Of a DNA stretch of 64,000 bases, positions 1 to 9,932 are shown piece by piece. A program made the position numbers and the translations under genes. The stretch is from Candidatus Nomurabacteria bacterium (GTDB lineage: Bacteria > Patescibacteriota > Saccharimonadia > Saccharimonadales > Saccharimonadaceae). The DNA lies in NCBI GenBank assembly GCA_031257295.1, contig JAIROX010000004.1, positions 62,001 through 126,000 on the forward strand, given 5' to 3'. The first letter of the stretch is position 1. Every line of letters starts with the position of its first letter. The notes below the pieces were generated by a model that did no database searches, had not been told where the DNA came from, and saw only the letters and a program-made list of their open reading frames with translations.

Positions 1-48
1 TCTTGGCGTGTAGAGCCGTGGCAAAAACAAAAAATAACAGATACAAAT

Positions 49-3000
49 ATGAGCGAGAAACTAAAACTGGCTTTTAGCAATAAAAGGGTGTCAGTACCCG
101 TATTAGTGCTGTTTATTCTGCTTTTTTGCCTGCTAACGTCATTGATTTATTCATATTTTTCAGACGTGATTAGCAAAAAGTTTAAAGTTGGTGTTGCTGA
201 ATTTACCTGCACACAAACCGTTAATGAGTATGTAGCGCAAGTATCTGGAACATATCGTCTAGAGACATGGGGCGCTCAGGGTGGAAATAACGGAGCTGCC
301 AATACTGGTGGCCACGGTGGTTACTCGGTTGGTAAAGTTAGCTTGAAAAAGGATGACAGATTGTATGTGCGTGTTGGTTGCCAAGGGCAAACTACTATTG
401 GCAGCTATGCTCCAGGGGGTTGGAATGGTGGCGGACAAGGTGGTAGGTATAGTGGGGGTTATGCCACTGGTGGCGGTGGTGGTGCAACTGACATTCGTCT
501 GGGTACAGATAGCCTTTACAATCGTTTGATCGTGGCCGGCGGTGGTGGTGGCTCAGGATCAAACAATGGCACGGATACGCTAAATAACAAAGGTGGTGCA
601 GGCGGCGGGCCTGTCGGCTCCAACGGCGCGGCTGACGCGGCTTACATTGGTGGTGGTGCTACGCTGACGCAAGGTGGTACAACGGGCTCGGACAGTCGTC
701 GAGATGCTGTTAATGGCCCAGGGACTTTTGGACAGGGTGGTAGCATGCTTGCCGGTACGACAAATGGGTCTACCACTGGTGGTGGTGGTGGTGGTGGCTG
801 GTACGGTGGTGGCGCAGGTGTCTGGGAAGGCGCGGGCGGTGGTGGTGGTTGGACCTTTACCCAAGGCAATGTTGCGTCTGGTCTGACAAACTCATCTTAT
901 ACCGGTGGTGTTTGGGGTATTACTGATAGTTTTTACTACTTACGTGATTCTCAGACATTATCAGGCGCACTCATCGGTGTCATACCATCCACTAGCGGTA
1001 GCGGCACGATAGATGGCAAAACCGGTGATGGTTTCGCTCGTATAGAGCTGATTTCGAATGCTCCGGTTATCACACTTAACGGTGATAACCCGTTAGAAAT
1101 AATAGCTGGTACACCATACTCAGAGCCAGGTTACAGTGCCCAAGACGTAGAGGACGGTGATTTGACAAGCCAAGTTGTCGTAGACAGTTCGGCCGTCGAC
1201 CACAACACGGTGGGCGACTATGAGGTAAAGTACGAAGTTATAGATAGCGACGGCTATAAAACTACAGCCATACGTGCGGTACATGTTGTTCCGGCTGACT
1301 ACCTAAATACTGAGGTCCGCAACCAAGCTGGTTGTGCCGATGATGGCAGCGAGTGCTGGTATCCAGACTATCAGAACACCAATTACGTTTGGTATAGTGG
1401 TTATCTGTGGCAAGTTATCAAGGTAAACGAGAACACCAACACTACCAAGCTCGAAATGGTCGATGCTGCTACTTCAATCAGCGGCTATGCGAACTCTGGT
1501 ACGCCCTACGCTAACAGTTATTATCGCAGTTGGCTTAACCAAGACTTTTGGAGCACACTTTACAACGGTGGTCACTATGTGGCGAACGAGGATTTCTGTG
1601 TGGGCAACGAGAATGATGAATGTGGTGTAGTGGTTGGTGATAACGTGGGGCTAATTACCTATAACGAGTATATTAATCTTTCTAATATACTTGACCAGTC
1701 TAGTAGTAGGGCTATTGGTACGGCGTATGCTAGTAATACTAATAATCGCTGGATCGTATCATCGTGGAACAATTCTCCGAATAGTTCCAACTACAACGAG
1801 GTAATAGGTGTTCATCCCACCATAAATATTAATGCTAGCATACCCATCAGCGGTGGCATAGGCGACTTCAGCGATCCGTATATATTGTATGGTGATCGGC
1901 CAGCAATTAACGGTGATGCGTTAACTGGTCGTCGTTCTGGTGAATATGTAGAGTTTGCAGGTATGACCTGGCGAATCGTAAACGCCGGTACTGATGCAAA
2001 TGGCGATTCAGCAACTAAGCTAGTGTTGGTTGACGTAGTTGGCCAGTATAAGCTTTTCAATAATGACTACAATGACCCAGACGCTAATAAGTATGATCCT
2101 GACCAAACTGGCAGCTTAGCGCACTACATGAACGGTGATTTACTTGATGCTATTAGGCAGTCACAACCAGGGTTTGACGAATATGTAACGTCGGCCCCAT
2201 GGTTTAGGGGCCAATATGACTATGCAGGTAACTACAACACCACAATTAGCACGACTACGGCCCCACCAGTAAACGCTATTATGGGCCTACCTCGCATAGG
2301 CGAAGTGATGTCGACCAACACGTCATACCTATACGGAGCCTCTCAGGATTGTTATTATACGACCACAAGGCACCCTGATACTTATCCTCAGGTTTGGTAT
2401 ACCTGCTCGGACAATTTCTCCGGCTATAACGGCGTCAATGGTAGTTATAATATAAAGCCGGAAATTTGGTTAAAGGGTGATACTTTGGTTTCAGGCGGTG
2501 ATGGGCGTACGCCTGGATCAGCCTATCAGTTGCAGCAAAAGTCTTATCTTGACTTAGTCGGCGATACTACTGTCAATATAAATGCTGGTGGTATTTATTC
2601 CGAGCCAGGCTACGAAGCTTACGACGTTGACGGTTCAGATATCTCGGGTAACGTCATTATAAATAACGGCGGCTTAAGCACTGGTCGTGTGGGCACTTAT
2701 ATCATCACCTATACCGTGACTGATACTAGTGGCAAGACCATGACCAAGACTCGTAAAGTGGTAGTTTCTAGGTCAGAAGTGTTTGACACTTGTGGCAGTG
2801 CGCAGACCTGGACAGCGCCGCAAGGTGGTATTTATCAACTTGAAGTCTGGGGTGCGGCTGGATTTAACTACGACGGTAGTAGCCATGGTAGCGATGGCCC
2901 AAATACGGCAAATGCTGGTGGCTATGCGTCAGGCAAGCTATACATGGGCAGTGGTACTGTCTTAAATATGTTTATTGGCTGTAAGGGCGGTACGCGCTAT

Positions 3001-6000
3001 GGTGGTTGGAATGGTGGTGGTAATTCTGAAACCACATATGAGTTTGCAGGTACCGATAGCGGTACGCGCGATTCTGGTTCGGGCGGTGGCGCTACGGATA
3101 TCCGTGTTGCATCTGGCGGCGGTGTTTGGAACAATAGCGACGGATTGCACTCGCGTATTATTGTCGGCGGTGCCGGCGGCGGCACGCGCTATGGCGGCAA
3201 CAACGGTTCGACGCCAGGCGGTTCAGAGGGCTCCTATGCTGGTCAGCAAAATGGCCCAGGCCCGGACGCTGGCACCATGAGTTCACCGACCAACGACAAT
3301 CGCTGGGGCACATTTGGACAGGGTGGCTGGGTAACCACAAACGACGATACATCGGGTGGCGGCGGCGGTTGGTATGGTGGCAATACCTACAGCGACTGTT
3401 GTGGCGGCGGCGGGTCAAGCTATATCCTAACTAGCTCGTCTTATATACCATCGGGATACTTTAGCTCACTGGGTGGTAACTATGCTAACTGGTACATGAC
3501 GAATGACATTAAAATACCCGGCAATCAAACTATGCCAAATCCGAACGGTGGCACGATGATCGGCAACCAGGGTGGCGGCGCCGTTCGTATCTCTCGGGTA
3601 TTACCAACAGAAGACCCACCAACGATTGCTCTGAACGGCAATCAAGAAATGTATATGGTGCAAGGTAACCCGTTCACGGACCCGGGTGCGACGGCTTATG
3701 ACAACCAAGATGGCAATCTAACCAGTTCCATCGTGGTTGCTGGCAGCGTCAACACTTCTGTACTTGGCACTTATGTCCTGACTTATTCGGTGACTGACAG
3801 TGATGGCAATTCGGCCAGCGTGACTCGCACGGTGACGGTGGGGCCGTATGACGACCAACCACCGGTCATAACAATTGTTGGCGATAACCCGATCCGCTTA
3901 AATATATATAATTACTATGTTGACGAAGGTGCTACGGCGATTGATGACATCGACGGCGTGATTTATCCAACTATCAGCTATAACGATATTGATACCAATA
4001 CACCAGGGACTTATTTCGTGATATACGAAGCCTGTGACCGTGCGGGCAACTGTTCGTATGCTCCCCGTGCAGTAATAGTGGCCGATATTGAACCACCAGT
4101 AATTAGTATTAACACCTCATTGACTCAGCAGAATATTACATTACAGGCCGGTGCGACGTTTGATCCGATGCTCGGTATCAACCTGAGCGACAACTACTCA
4201 AGCAGCGCAACTCTGCAAAGTAACTTAGCCATCACCGGCGGCCCTGTTAACACCGGTGTGCTTGGTACGTATACGCTAACCTATATCACCACCGATGACG
4301 CCGGCAACCAATCTGCGCCATTCGTGCGCGTGATCAGGGTGATTGACACAACCCCTCCAGATATCGCCATTCCGAAAACCTTGTATCTCAACAAAGGTTC
4401 CAGTTTTAGCCAAGGCGATTTTCGAAACGAGTTACTGGTTACCGACAATCTTGATGGCAATATAACTTCGGGCGCTTCAATCACTGGCACTTGGTTCAAC
4501 ACCTCTACCACTGGCAATTATGTGCTAACGATCAGCTCAACCGATTCGCACGGCAATAACTCAACCAAGCAGGTTACGGTCAAAGTCGTGGATAACCCAG
4601 CGTCGTATGACTTTTCTTGTGTGAACGATACGCAGGGGATCTATGTTGACAGTGAAACTGAGTTCGACATGGAAGCCTGGGGCGCTGAGGGCGCTGGCCG
4701 TCGTATCTCGGGCTATACCAGTAGTGGTCTTGGCGGCCTAGGGGCCTATGTATCGGGTCGTACTACCATTAGCGCTGGCACCATGCTCTATGTTCAAGTT
4801 GGCTGCCGCGGTCAATATGCCTATGGTAATGACACCAGTGTGGCTGGTGGCTACAACGGCGGCGGTTCGGCGCATACTTGGTATAACAATAATTATTACG
4901 CTGGTGATGGCGGCGGTGGTGCTTCGGACGTACGTTTGACCCGCGGTCTATGGAACGATGCTCAATCACTGCGTTCGCGCATTTTGGTGGCTGGCGGCGG
5001 CGGTGGTGCTGGCTCGAACAATACGTCATATAACGGTGGTAATGCTGGGCTGGTGACTAGCGCAGGATCTGGGCAGTACGGACAATATAGCGGCCAGGGC
5101 GCCACCCAAACGGCGCCGGGGCAAAGGAACGCTGGCTTTGGCTTTGGCGGTAGTGCTGGGATCTGCTACGGTGGCGGTGGCGGTGGTGGATACTACGGTG
5201 GTGGCGCCAATTATTACAACTATAACTATAGCGGTTGTGCGTCATATGGTGCGGCTGGCGGTAACTCATTTATATCCGGTGCTACTGGCTATAATGCCGT
5301 CAATGCCAGCGGTACGCATACTGGACAGCCTAACCACTATTCTGGCGTCGTATTTACCAACACTAACGCGGTTGCCGGTAACGAAGCGATGCCTTTGCCG
5401 GCTGGCGGTACTGGTACTGGCAAACAGGATGACGGCTTTGTACGCTTAACTAAGGTCGTGACTATCCCACCAGTAGTACCTTGTGATACCGCTGTAGACT
5501 TTACCTATAATGGTACGACTGGTAGCAACGGCTCGGCGCAAACTTATACAGTTACCAAAACTGGTGATTACAAACTGGAGGCCTGGGGGGCGCAGGGTAA
5601 AGACTACAACGCTTCTTATCCTGGCGGTAAAGGTGGCTATTCTACGGGCGTAGTGCACCTAAATGCGGGCGATGTACTTAATATGTATGTTGGTGGCACC
5701 CCATCAGCCAGCAACGCAGGTGGTTACAACGGTGGTAAACCGGCCGTAGGCAGCTCTTACGGTTCAGGTGGCGGCGCCTCAGACATCCGCATTAATGGAG
5801 ATACCTACTATCACCGTGTACTAGCGGCTGGCGGAGGTGGTGGCGGTAGCGGATGGAGCGCAGGTGGCGCAGGTGGTGGTGTCAACGGTGGGCGTCCGTC
5901 CAATATGAGCGCAGGCGGTGGTGCTACTCAAACTGGCGGTAATGGATTTGGTGCAGAAGCTAGCCCGCCAACCGGTGGTTCTTCTGGTGGCGGTGGCGGT

Positions 6001-7959
6001 GGCGGCTGGTATGCTGGCCCGTCTTCGGCGCAGTCACCAACTGGCAACCGCGGCGGCGCAGGCGGCTCGGGTTGGGTTTGGACGGCGGCTAACGATGCGG
6101 CAGGTTATACAAGCAGTTCTTATACTGGTGGCACTTGGTCTCTCGGTACGGCGTATTACTTGACCGGTGCACAAACTATCTCGGGCGATGACGCAACCTA
6201 TGGGCGAACTGGCAACGGCTTGGTGCGTATTGCCCAGGTAACTGGTTGTGGCACTAATGCTGGTAATCAGGGCTATACAGGCCAAGTCGAAACTTATACT
6301 GTGCCAGCAACCGGCAAATATAAAGTTGAAGTTTGGGGCGCTAATGGTGGTACTGGTGCAGGCGGCACATACGCTGGTGCAGCCGGCGGCGCAGGTGGAT
6401 ACTCGGTTGGCGTAGCTACATTGTCGGCTGGCGCGACACTTTCGACCGTCACTGGTGGCCGCGGTGGCGATGGCAACCCACGCACAGCCGATGGCGTATG
6501 CGCCGGTGGAGCCGGTGGTTTCGGGGCTGGCGGCGGCGGCGCAGGTGCTTGGTGCGGTAGCAGTTCAAACGCAGGTGGCGCAGGTGGTGGTGGTGGTCTG
6601 AGCTTGATCAAGAATGGTAGCACGGTGCTAATTGTAGCTGGTGGCGGCGGAGGCGGCGGAGGCGGTTCAGGCGCTAACAGCAGTTATCATGGCATTGGTG
6701 GCGCAGGTGGCGCAGGTGGTGGTAACACGGGCGGTACTGGTATTGGCTCAACAAGCGGCTCTACGCTCAACGCCAACGGTGGTGGCGGTGGTACGCAGTC
6801 AGCTGGTGGCGCTGCTTATACTGGTGGTGGTACGGCTGGCTTGGCACCAACGTCAGGTGGCGCTTATTACGGTGGTTTCGGTCGTGGCTCAGTCACTACT
6901 GGCACTATTCCAACTATCGGTAATGCAACGACTTACGCTGGCGGCGGCGGCGGTGCTGGTTCAAGCTCGTCATCAGCTGGCGGTTCGGGCGGCGGAGGCG
7001 GCGGCTACTATGGCGGCGGAGGCGGTGGTGGCTATTCGGCTGGTGGCGGTGGCGGTTCGGGCTACATCGGCGGTGTAGCTTCGGACTCAACTTTTAGCGT
7101 TACAGCACAAACTATTGCTGGCAACGGCACTTATCCGGCCAACCCAGACACCAACGGTAACGGATTCATAAAAATTACTCTACTCGAAGCCACCTTCGAC
7201 TACACTGGCGCTACGCAGTCGTTGGTAATGCCCAACGGTGGCAAGTATCAACTCGAAGTCTGGGGTGCACAAGGCGGAAACACCACTTATGGCGGCAAAG
7301 GCGGCTATTCGGTTGGTGAAGCTACTCTAATAGGTGGTGCTACACTATATATGGCCGTTGGTGGTACGGGTAGTGTCACAACAGGCACCAACATACCTGG
7401 CGGCTTTAATGGCGGCGGTATACAACAATCTGCCAACAATGGCACATTTGGCTCGGGCGGCGGTGCAACGCACATATCCCGTGCGGACGGGCTACTAAGC
7501 CAAACTGATGTTCGGAATGCCATCTTGATTGTGGCCGGTGGTGGCGGCGGCGCGGGCTATAATAATGTTTACGGCGGCGCAGGCGGCGGTTCAACAGGTG
7601 GCAACGGCGCAACCAGCGGCTACGCATCTTATGCAATCGGCCAGGGGGGCACACAGACAGCCGGTGGGACTATTTCGGGAACTTCTACGGCCTCAAACTA
7701 CGGTACGGCGACTGCTGGCACAGCTGGCCAGGGTGGAACCGGTGTTGGTTTTTCTGGCGGCGGAGGCGGCGGAGGCGGCGGCTGGTTCGGCGGCAGTGGC
7801 GGCCTAATCAACTCTGGTGGTGGTGGCTCAGGATATGTCGTTGGGCTGCTCAACGCTCAAACCATTGCCGGTAGCGCCAGCATGCCCAACCCAGCCGGCG
7901 GCACCATGACTGGTCGGGCTGGCAACGGTTACATTCGTATACGCTGGGTGAGTAATTAG
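49..7959 (+). CDS. Giant glycine-rich / Ig-like membrane-anchored surface protein
   Basis: The protein has 2636 residues. A single N-terminal membrane segment (about residues 16-37) is not followed by a cleavage site, so I infer a type II anchor with the rest outside. Six glycine-rich domains lie at about 52-334, 911-1184, 1520-1804, 1813-2064, 2066-2379 and 2381-2636. Each opens with a motif like YxLExWGAQGG and carries GGGATDIR and VAGGGGG blocks. Between them are DUF5011/HYR-type Ig modules (near 338-416, 833-907 and several in 1188-1518, with motifs such as EPGYxAxDVEDG and VGxYxVxYxVxDxxG) and two segments with 'YVWYSGYLWQVIKV' / 'FAGMTWRIV' cores. No C-terminal LPxTG signal is seen. The role is unknown; adhesion or host contact is inference. 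The start is near the window edge, so upstream context is missing. Confidence 0.85.
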   Translation: MSEKLKLAFSNKRVSVPVLVLFILLFCLLTSLIYSYFSDVISKKFKVGVAEFTCTQTVNEYVAQVSGTYRLETWGAQGGNNGAANTGGHGGYSVGKVSLKKDDRLYVRVGCQGQTTIGSYAPGGWNGGGQGGRYSGGYATGGGGGATDIRLGTDSLYNRLIVAGGGGGSGSNNGTDTLNNKGGAGGGPVGSNGAADAAYIGGGATLTQGGTTGSDSRRDAVNGPGTFGQGGSMLAGTTNGSTTGGGGGGGWYGGGAGVWEGAGGGGGWTFTQGNVASGLTNSSYTGGVWGITDSFYYLRDSQTLSGALIGVIPSTSGSGTIDGKTGDGFARIELISNAPVITLNGDNPLEIIAGTPYSEPGYSAQDVEDGDLTSQVVVDSSAVDHNTVGDYEVKYEVIDSDGYKTTAIRAVHVVPADYLNTEVRNQAGCADDGSECWYPDYQNTNYVWYSGYLWQVIKVNENTNTTKLEMVDAATSISGYANSGTPYANSYYRSWLNQDFWSTLYNGGHYVANEDFCVGNENDECGVVVGDNVGLITYNEYINLSNILDQSSSRAIGTAYASNTNNRWIVSSWNNSPNSSNYNEVIGVHPTININASIPISGGIGDFSDPYILYGDRPAINGDALTGRRSGEYVEFAGMTWRIVNAGTDANGDSATKLVLVDVVGQYKLFNNDYNDPDANKYDPDQTGSLAHYMNGDLLDAIRQSQPGFDEYVTSAPWFRGQYDYAGNYNTTISTTTAPPVNAIMGLPRIGEVMSTNTSYLYGASQDCYYTTTRHPDTYPQVWYTCSDNFSGYNGVNGSYNIKPEIWLKGDTLVSGGDGRTPGSAYQLQQKSYLDLVGDTTVNINAGGIYSEPGYEAYDVDGSDISGNVIINNGGLSTGRVGTYIITYTVTDTSGKTMTKTRKVVVSRSEVFDTCGSAQTWTAPQGGIYQLEVWGAAGFNYDGSSHGSDGPNTANAGGYASGKLYMGSGTVLNMFIGCKGGTRYGGWNGGGNSETTYEFAGTDSGTRDSGSGGGATDIRVASGGGVWNNSDGLHSRIIVGGAGGGTRYGGNNGSTPGGSEGSYAGQQNGPGPDAGTMSSPTNDNRWGTFGQGGWVTTNDDTSGGGGGWYGGNTYSDCCGGGGSSYILTSSSYIPSGYFSSLGGNYANWYMTNDIKIPGNQTMPNPNGGTMIGNQGGGAVRISRVLPTEDPPTIALNGNQEMYMVQGNPFTDPGATAYDNQDGNLTSSIVVAGSVNTSVLGTYVLTYSVTDSDGNSASVTRTVTVGPYDDQPPVITIVGDNPIRLNIYNYYVDEGATAIDDIDGVIYPTISYNDIDTNTPGTYFVIYEACDRAGNCSYAPRAVIVADIEPPVISINTSLTQQNITLQAGATFDPMLGINLSDNYSSSATLQSNLAITGGPVNTGVLGTYTLTYITTDDAGNQSAPFVRVIRVIDTTPPDIAIPKTLYLNKGSSFSQGDFRNELLVTDNLDGNITSGASITGTWFNTSTTGNYVLTISSTDSHGNNSTKQVTVKVVDNPASYDFSCVNDTQGIYVDSETEFDMEAWGAEGAGRRISGYTSSGLGGLGAYVSGRTTISAGTMLYVQVGCRGQYAYGNDTSVAGGYNGGGSAHTWYNNNYYAGDGGGGASDVRLTRGLWNDAQSLRSRILVAGGGGGAGSNNTSYNGGNAGLVTSAGSGQYGQYSGQGATQTAPGQRNAGFGFGGSAGICYGGGGGGGYYGGGANYYNYNYSGCASYGAAGGNSFISGATGYNAVNASGTHTGQPNHYSGVVFTNTNAVAGNEAMPLPAGGTGTGKQDDGFVRLTKVVTIPPVVPCDTAVDFTYNGTTGSNGSAQTYTVTKTGDYKLEAWGAQGKDYNASYPGGKGGYSTGVVHLNAGDVLNMYVGGTPSASNAGGYNGGKPAVGSSYGSGGGASDIRINGDTYYHRVLAAGGGGGGSGWSAGGAGGGVNGGRPSNMSAGGGATQTGGNGFGAEASPPTGGSSGGGGGGGWYAGPSSAQSPTGNRGGAGGSGWVWTAANDAAGYTSSSYTGGTWSLGTAYYLTGAQTISGDDATYGRTGNGLVRIAQVTGCGTNAGNQGYTGQVETYTVPATGKYKVEVWGANGGTGAGGTYAGAAGGAGGYSVGVATLSAGATLSTVTGGRGGDGNPRTADGVCAGGAGGFGAGGGGAGAWCGSSSNAGGAGGGGGLSLIKNGSTVLIVAGGGGGGGGGSGANSSYHGIGGAGGAGGGNTGGTGIGSTSGSTLNANGGGGGTQSAGGAAYTGGGTAGLAPTSGGAYYGGFGRGSVTTGTIPTIGNATTYAGGGGGAGSSSSSAGGSGGGGGGYYGGGGGGGYSAGGGGGSGYIGGVASDSTFSVTAQTIAGNGTYPANPDTNGNGFIKITLLEATFDYTGATQSLVMPNGGKYQLEVWGAQGGNTTYGGKGGYSVGEATLIGGATLYMAVGGTGSVTTGTNIPGGFNGGGIQQSANNGTFGSGGGATHISRADGLLSQTDVRNAILIVAGGGGGAGYNNVYGGAGGGSTGGNGATSGYASYAIGQGGTQTAGGTISGTSTASNYGTATAGTAGQGGTGVGFSGGGGGGGGGWFGGSGGLINSGGGGSGYVVGLLNAQTIAGSASMPNPAGGTMTGRAGNGYIRIRWVSN

Positions 7960-7997
7960 CCAGTAGCGTAAGGCTATATTGCTAGTGGTTTTTGTGC

Positions 7998-8003
7998 TAG
8001 AAT
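7998..8003 (+). promoter_or_regulatory. Extended -10 promoter (TGC TAGAAT), leaderless
   Basis: TGC at 7995-7997 precedes TAGAAT at 7998-8003. Only 7 nt separate it from the ATG at 8011, so transcription should begin at or next to the start codon. No Shine-Dalgarno sequence is present. Confidence 0.6.
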
Positions 8004-8010
8004 TACAAGC

Positions 8011-8859
8011 ATGGCAAGATTAGATAAGGTGATAAAAAAACGCAATATGGGCCTGGAGCTTAAAAAAGCCAAGGCACACAAAGCAGCTAAACCCAAGAAG
8101 CGCTCAGAAACAACAAGTATACTAGTAATTATTTTGGCGATGATATTGCTTGGTGCTGCCTTAGTGTGGGTAGTTTGGAGCATAACTGGTGGCGGTACGC
8201 CGCAAACTCCGTCTAGTTGCTTCGATTTTGACAGCAAAAACGGTGTGATCAAGAAGTTCAAGCCAGGTGCAAAAAAATGTGGTACAGATATCAATATACC
8301 AGATAAAATCGACGGCGCATCTGTTATAACTATTGCCCCCAACGCTTTTATCCGCGCAGATATAACTGGTGTCATCATTCCAGATAGCGTTAAGGCTATC
8401 CAGCCACGGGCTTTTGCCGAGAATAAACTTGAATCTGTTCAGTTCGGTAGAAATGTTGAGACTATAGGCAACGGTGCTTTCAAGAACAACCAAATTACCA
8501 GCGTTGTTTTGCCACCCAGGCTCAAGGTGGTCTCGACAGAAGTCTTTGCTAGTAACCAGATTAACGACCTGCAGTTTGGTGCGGCTATAGAGATGATTAA
8601 TCCGTCGGCTTTTAGCAACAATAAGCTTTCAACGCTAACGATTCCAGATAGCGTGATATATATTCGTAGGAGTGCTTTCGCAAACAACCAGCTCGAAGAC
8701 CTGAAGGTTGGCAGTAAAGTTAAGATGATTGATGCTTTGGCTTTCAAGAACAATCCGCTTAAGAATATAAAGATTGAGGGCGACACTAGCCGTTTTGATA
8801 AACAATGGGAGCGAATAGGCTTCCCAGCCAGTCTAAAATCGGAAAAAGCTGAGAAATAG
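8011..8859 (+). CDS. BspA-type leucine-rich-repeat membrane protein
   Basis: This 282-residue protein has a Lys/Arg-rich cytoplasmic N-terminus (1-34), one membrane segment (about 37-58) and an extracellular part with LRR_5/BspA repeats from about residue 85. Repeats follow the pattern 'IPDSVKxIxxxAFAxNxLxxVxFGxxVExIGxxAFxxN', seen about six times. Two Cys flank the start of the domain (C70, C90). BspA-like repeats commonly mediate binding to host or neighbouring cells; that role here is inference. It follows the giant glycine-rich gene by 51 nt but has its own leaderless promoter and ends at an intrinsic terminator. Confidence 0.85.
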   Translation: MARLDKVIKKRNMGLELKKAKAHKAAKPKKRSETTSILVIILAMILLGAALVWVVWSITGGGTPQTPSSCFDFDSKNGVIKKFKPGAKKCGTDINIPDKIDGASVITIAPNAFIRADITGVIIPDSVKAIQPRAFAENKLESVQFGRNVETIGNGAFKNNQITSVVLPPRLKVVSTEVFASNQINDLQFGAAIEMINPSAFSNNKLSTLTIPDSVIYIRRSAFANNQLEDLKVGSKVKMIDALAFKNNPLKNIKIEGDTSRFDKQWERIGFPASLKSEKAEK

Positions 8860-8875
8860 GCTATAGACAAACAAA

Positions 8876-8906
8876 AATAACCTCCTATAAAGGGGGTTAT
8901 TTTGTG
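8876..8906 (+). terminator. Intrinsic terminator after the LRR gene
   Basis: AATAACCTCC (8876-8885) pairs with GGGGGTTATT (8892-8901) around a 6-nt loop, followed by a short T run. Confidence 0.8.
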
Positions 8907-9003
8907 ATTAAGCGATCTCGCAATTCGCTCAAGTACCACTAGTGTATCGCATCACATGCATAATGTCAACATTATTAAACCATAAAAATAGCCATAAACT
9001 ATA

Positions 9004-9032
9004 TTGACAAAACACAAGCGGTGTGCTATAAT
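9004..9032 (+). promoter_or_regulatory. Consensus sigma-70 promoter of the KGG gene
   Basis: TTGACA (9004-9009), a 17-nt spacer, then TATAAT (9027-9032) preceded by TGC. This is a near-perfect promoter, so the downstream small protein should be strongly expressed. The spacer contains CACAAGCGG, the reverse complement of a 9-mer found in the spacers of the promoters at 38826 and 54150. Confidence 0.9.
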
Positions 9033-9039
9033 GCCTATA

Positions 9040-9147
9040 ACACTTGAGGAAAGTGAGTTTATTGGAGGTGTTTAACTCCCGCGAAAGCTGGAGCGGCGCC
9101 TTTTTAATTTGCCAAATAAAGCCCAGAATGGGCAGAAGGAGATTATC
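9040..9147 (+). promoter_or_regulatory. Structured 5' leader of the KGG gene
   Basis: The ~108-nt leader holds CACTT/AAGTG, GGAG/CTCC and a competing CTCC/GGAG hairpin that shares the same CTCC, then GGCGCC followed by five T's. A GCCC/GGGC hairpin sits just before the AAGGAG ribosome-binding site. The layout looks like an attenuator or switch, but no known riboswitch class was recognised. Confidence 0.4.
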
Positions 9148-9360
9148 ATGGCAGGAACAAAAGCAGGCGGTTTGAAAGCTGCCGCAACCAACAAAGCAAA
9201 ATATGGCCGCGAGTTTTACGCCCAGATCGGCGCTAAAGGTGGCAAACTTGGCCACACAGGTGGTTTTGCTGCCAACCCTAGCCTGGCTAAAATAGCTGGC
9301 GCAAAGGGTGGCCGTGTGTCACGTCGTGGCCCGGTTAAGGCTGCTAAAAAAGCTGCTTAA
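9148..9360 (+). CDS. KGG-repeat small basic protein
   Basis: This 70-residue basic protein has 'IGAKGGK' and 'AGAKGGR' repeats and a Lys/Ala/Arg tail, as in YciG/KGG stress-protein families. The start at 9148 was chosen because AAGGAG (9136-9141) lies 6 nt upstream; a longer upstream reading lacks such a site. It has its own very strong promoter and structured leader and ends at a hairpin terminator. The charge suggests nucleic-acid binding, but no function is established here. Confidence 0.8.
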   Translation: MAGTKAGGLKAAATNKAKYGREFYAQIGAKGGKLGHTGGFAANPSLAKIAGAKGGRVSRRGPVKAAKKAA

Positions 9361-9376
9361 TCAGCCGAATTTAAGG

Positions 9377-9414
9377 AATAGGCGCTTCGGGTTAACCGGG
9401 CGCTTATTTCTTGT
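9377..9414. terminator. Terminator between convergent genes
   Basis: AATAGGCGC (9377-9385) pairs with GCGCTTATT (9400-9408), one G-T pair, with an inner CGG/CCG helix and a following T-rich run. It overlaps the last codons of the minus-strand metallopeptidase-like gene. Confidence 0.65.
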
Positions 9415-9871
9415 TGAGGCGACGATAAACATGTTTAAACTTGTCAGAATTTACTTTCCAGGCACTAAAGCAGCTAGGGCATTTATAGTGGTCGGGGCCA
9501 GTTTGCCAGCCACCGTAGCCGCACTTGGGGCATTGGCTGCGTTTGTGCAGCCACTCGCGGTAACTGTCTTTATGGTCCTCTATAAAAGCATCGCTAATAT
9601 CAGCACCATACTTTGGCGCTAGGTGTTTTTTTGCATATTCCCAGGCTTCCGACTCGAGTCGTATCAGCTCTAAGTCCGACTTATAGCCAGCGTGCCCTAA
9701 GCCAGCGTGCCCAACCTCGTGCAAAAGCAGCCACTGCCAGTGGTCAGCTTTGGGGTTGTAGCGAACGGTTTGGCTATCGGCTTGCCAGGCGAAATCGGCC
9801 GACTCCTTAAAAACCAAGCTAGGGAAGTCGTTCTCTAGTTGCACCAAGAAGTTGTTCACCTTCAAAATCAT
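9404..9871 (-). CDS. Small zincin-like metallopeptidase with C-terminal zinc ribbon
   Basis: The 155-residue protein carries HEVGHAGLGH near residues 51-60, matching HExxH with a third histidine, in a SprT/minigluzincin-like context. C-terminal CPKCG and CPSC pairs (about 114-135) form a zinc ribbon. No signal peptide or membrane segment is seen, so it is probably cytoplasmic. Substrate is unknown. Its start is leaderless: TACAAT (complement of 9878-9883, extended by TGG) is 6 nt from the ATG. The divergent neighbour at 9933 shares this promoter region. Confidence 0.75.
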   Translation of the reverse strand: MILKVNNFLVQLENDFPSLVFKESADFAWQADSQTVRYNPKADHWQWLLLHEVGHAGLGHAGYKSDLELIRLESEAWEYAKKHLAPKYGADISDAFIEDHKDSYREWLHKRSQCPKCGYGGWQTGPDHYKCPSCFSAWKVNSDKFKHVYRRLNKK

Positions 9872-9932
9872 GGCCTAATTGTACCATTTTTGCGGTTTTT
9901 GGTGTAAAATAACCCTAAAAGGGAGTTATTTT

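Noticed and set aside
580-7807. Many long ORFs in other frames over the glycine-rich gene
   Set aside because: They come from GGN repeats, which give Pro-, Val- or His/Arg-rich frames without stops; no coding signals or ribosome-binding sites.
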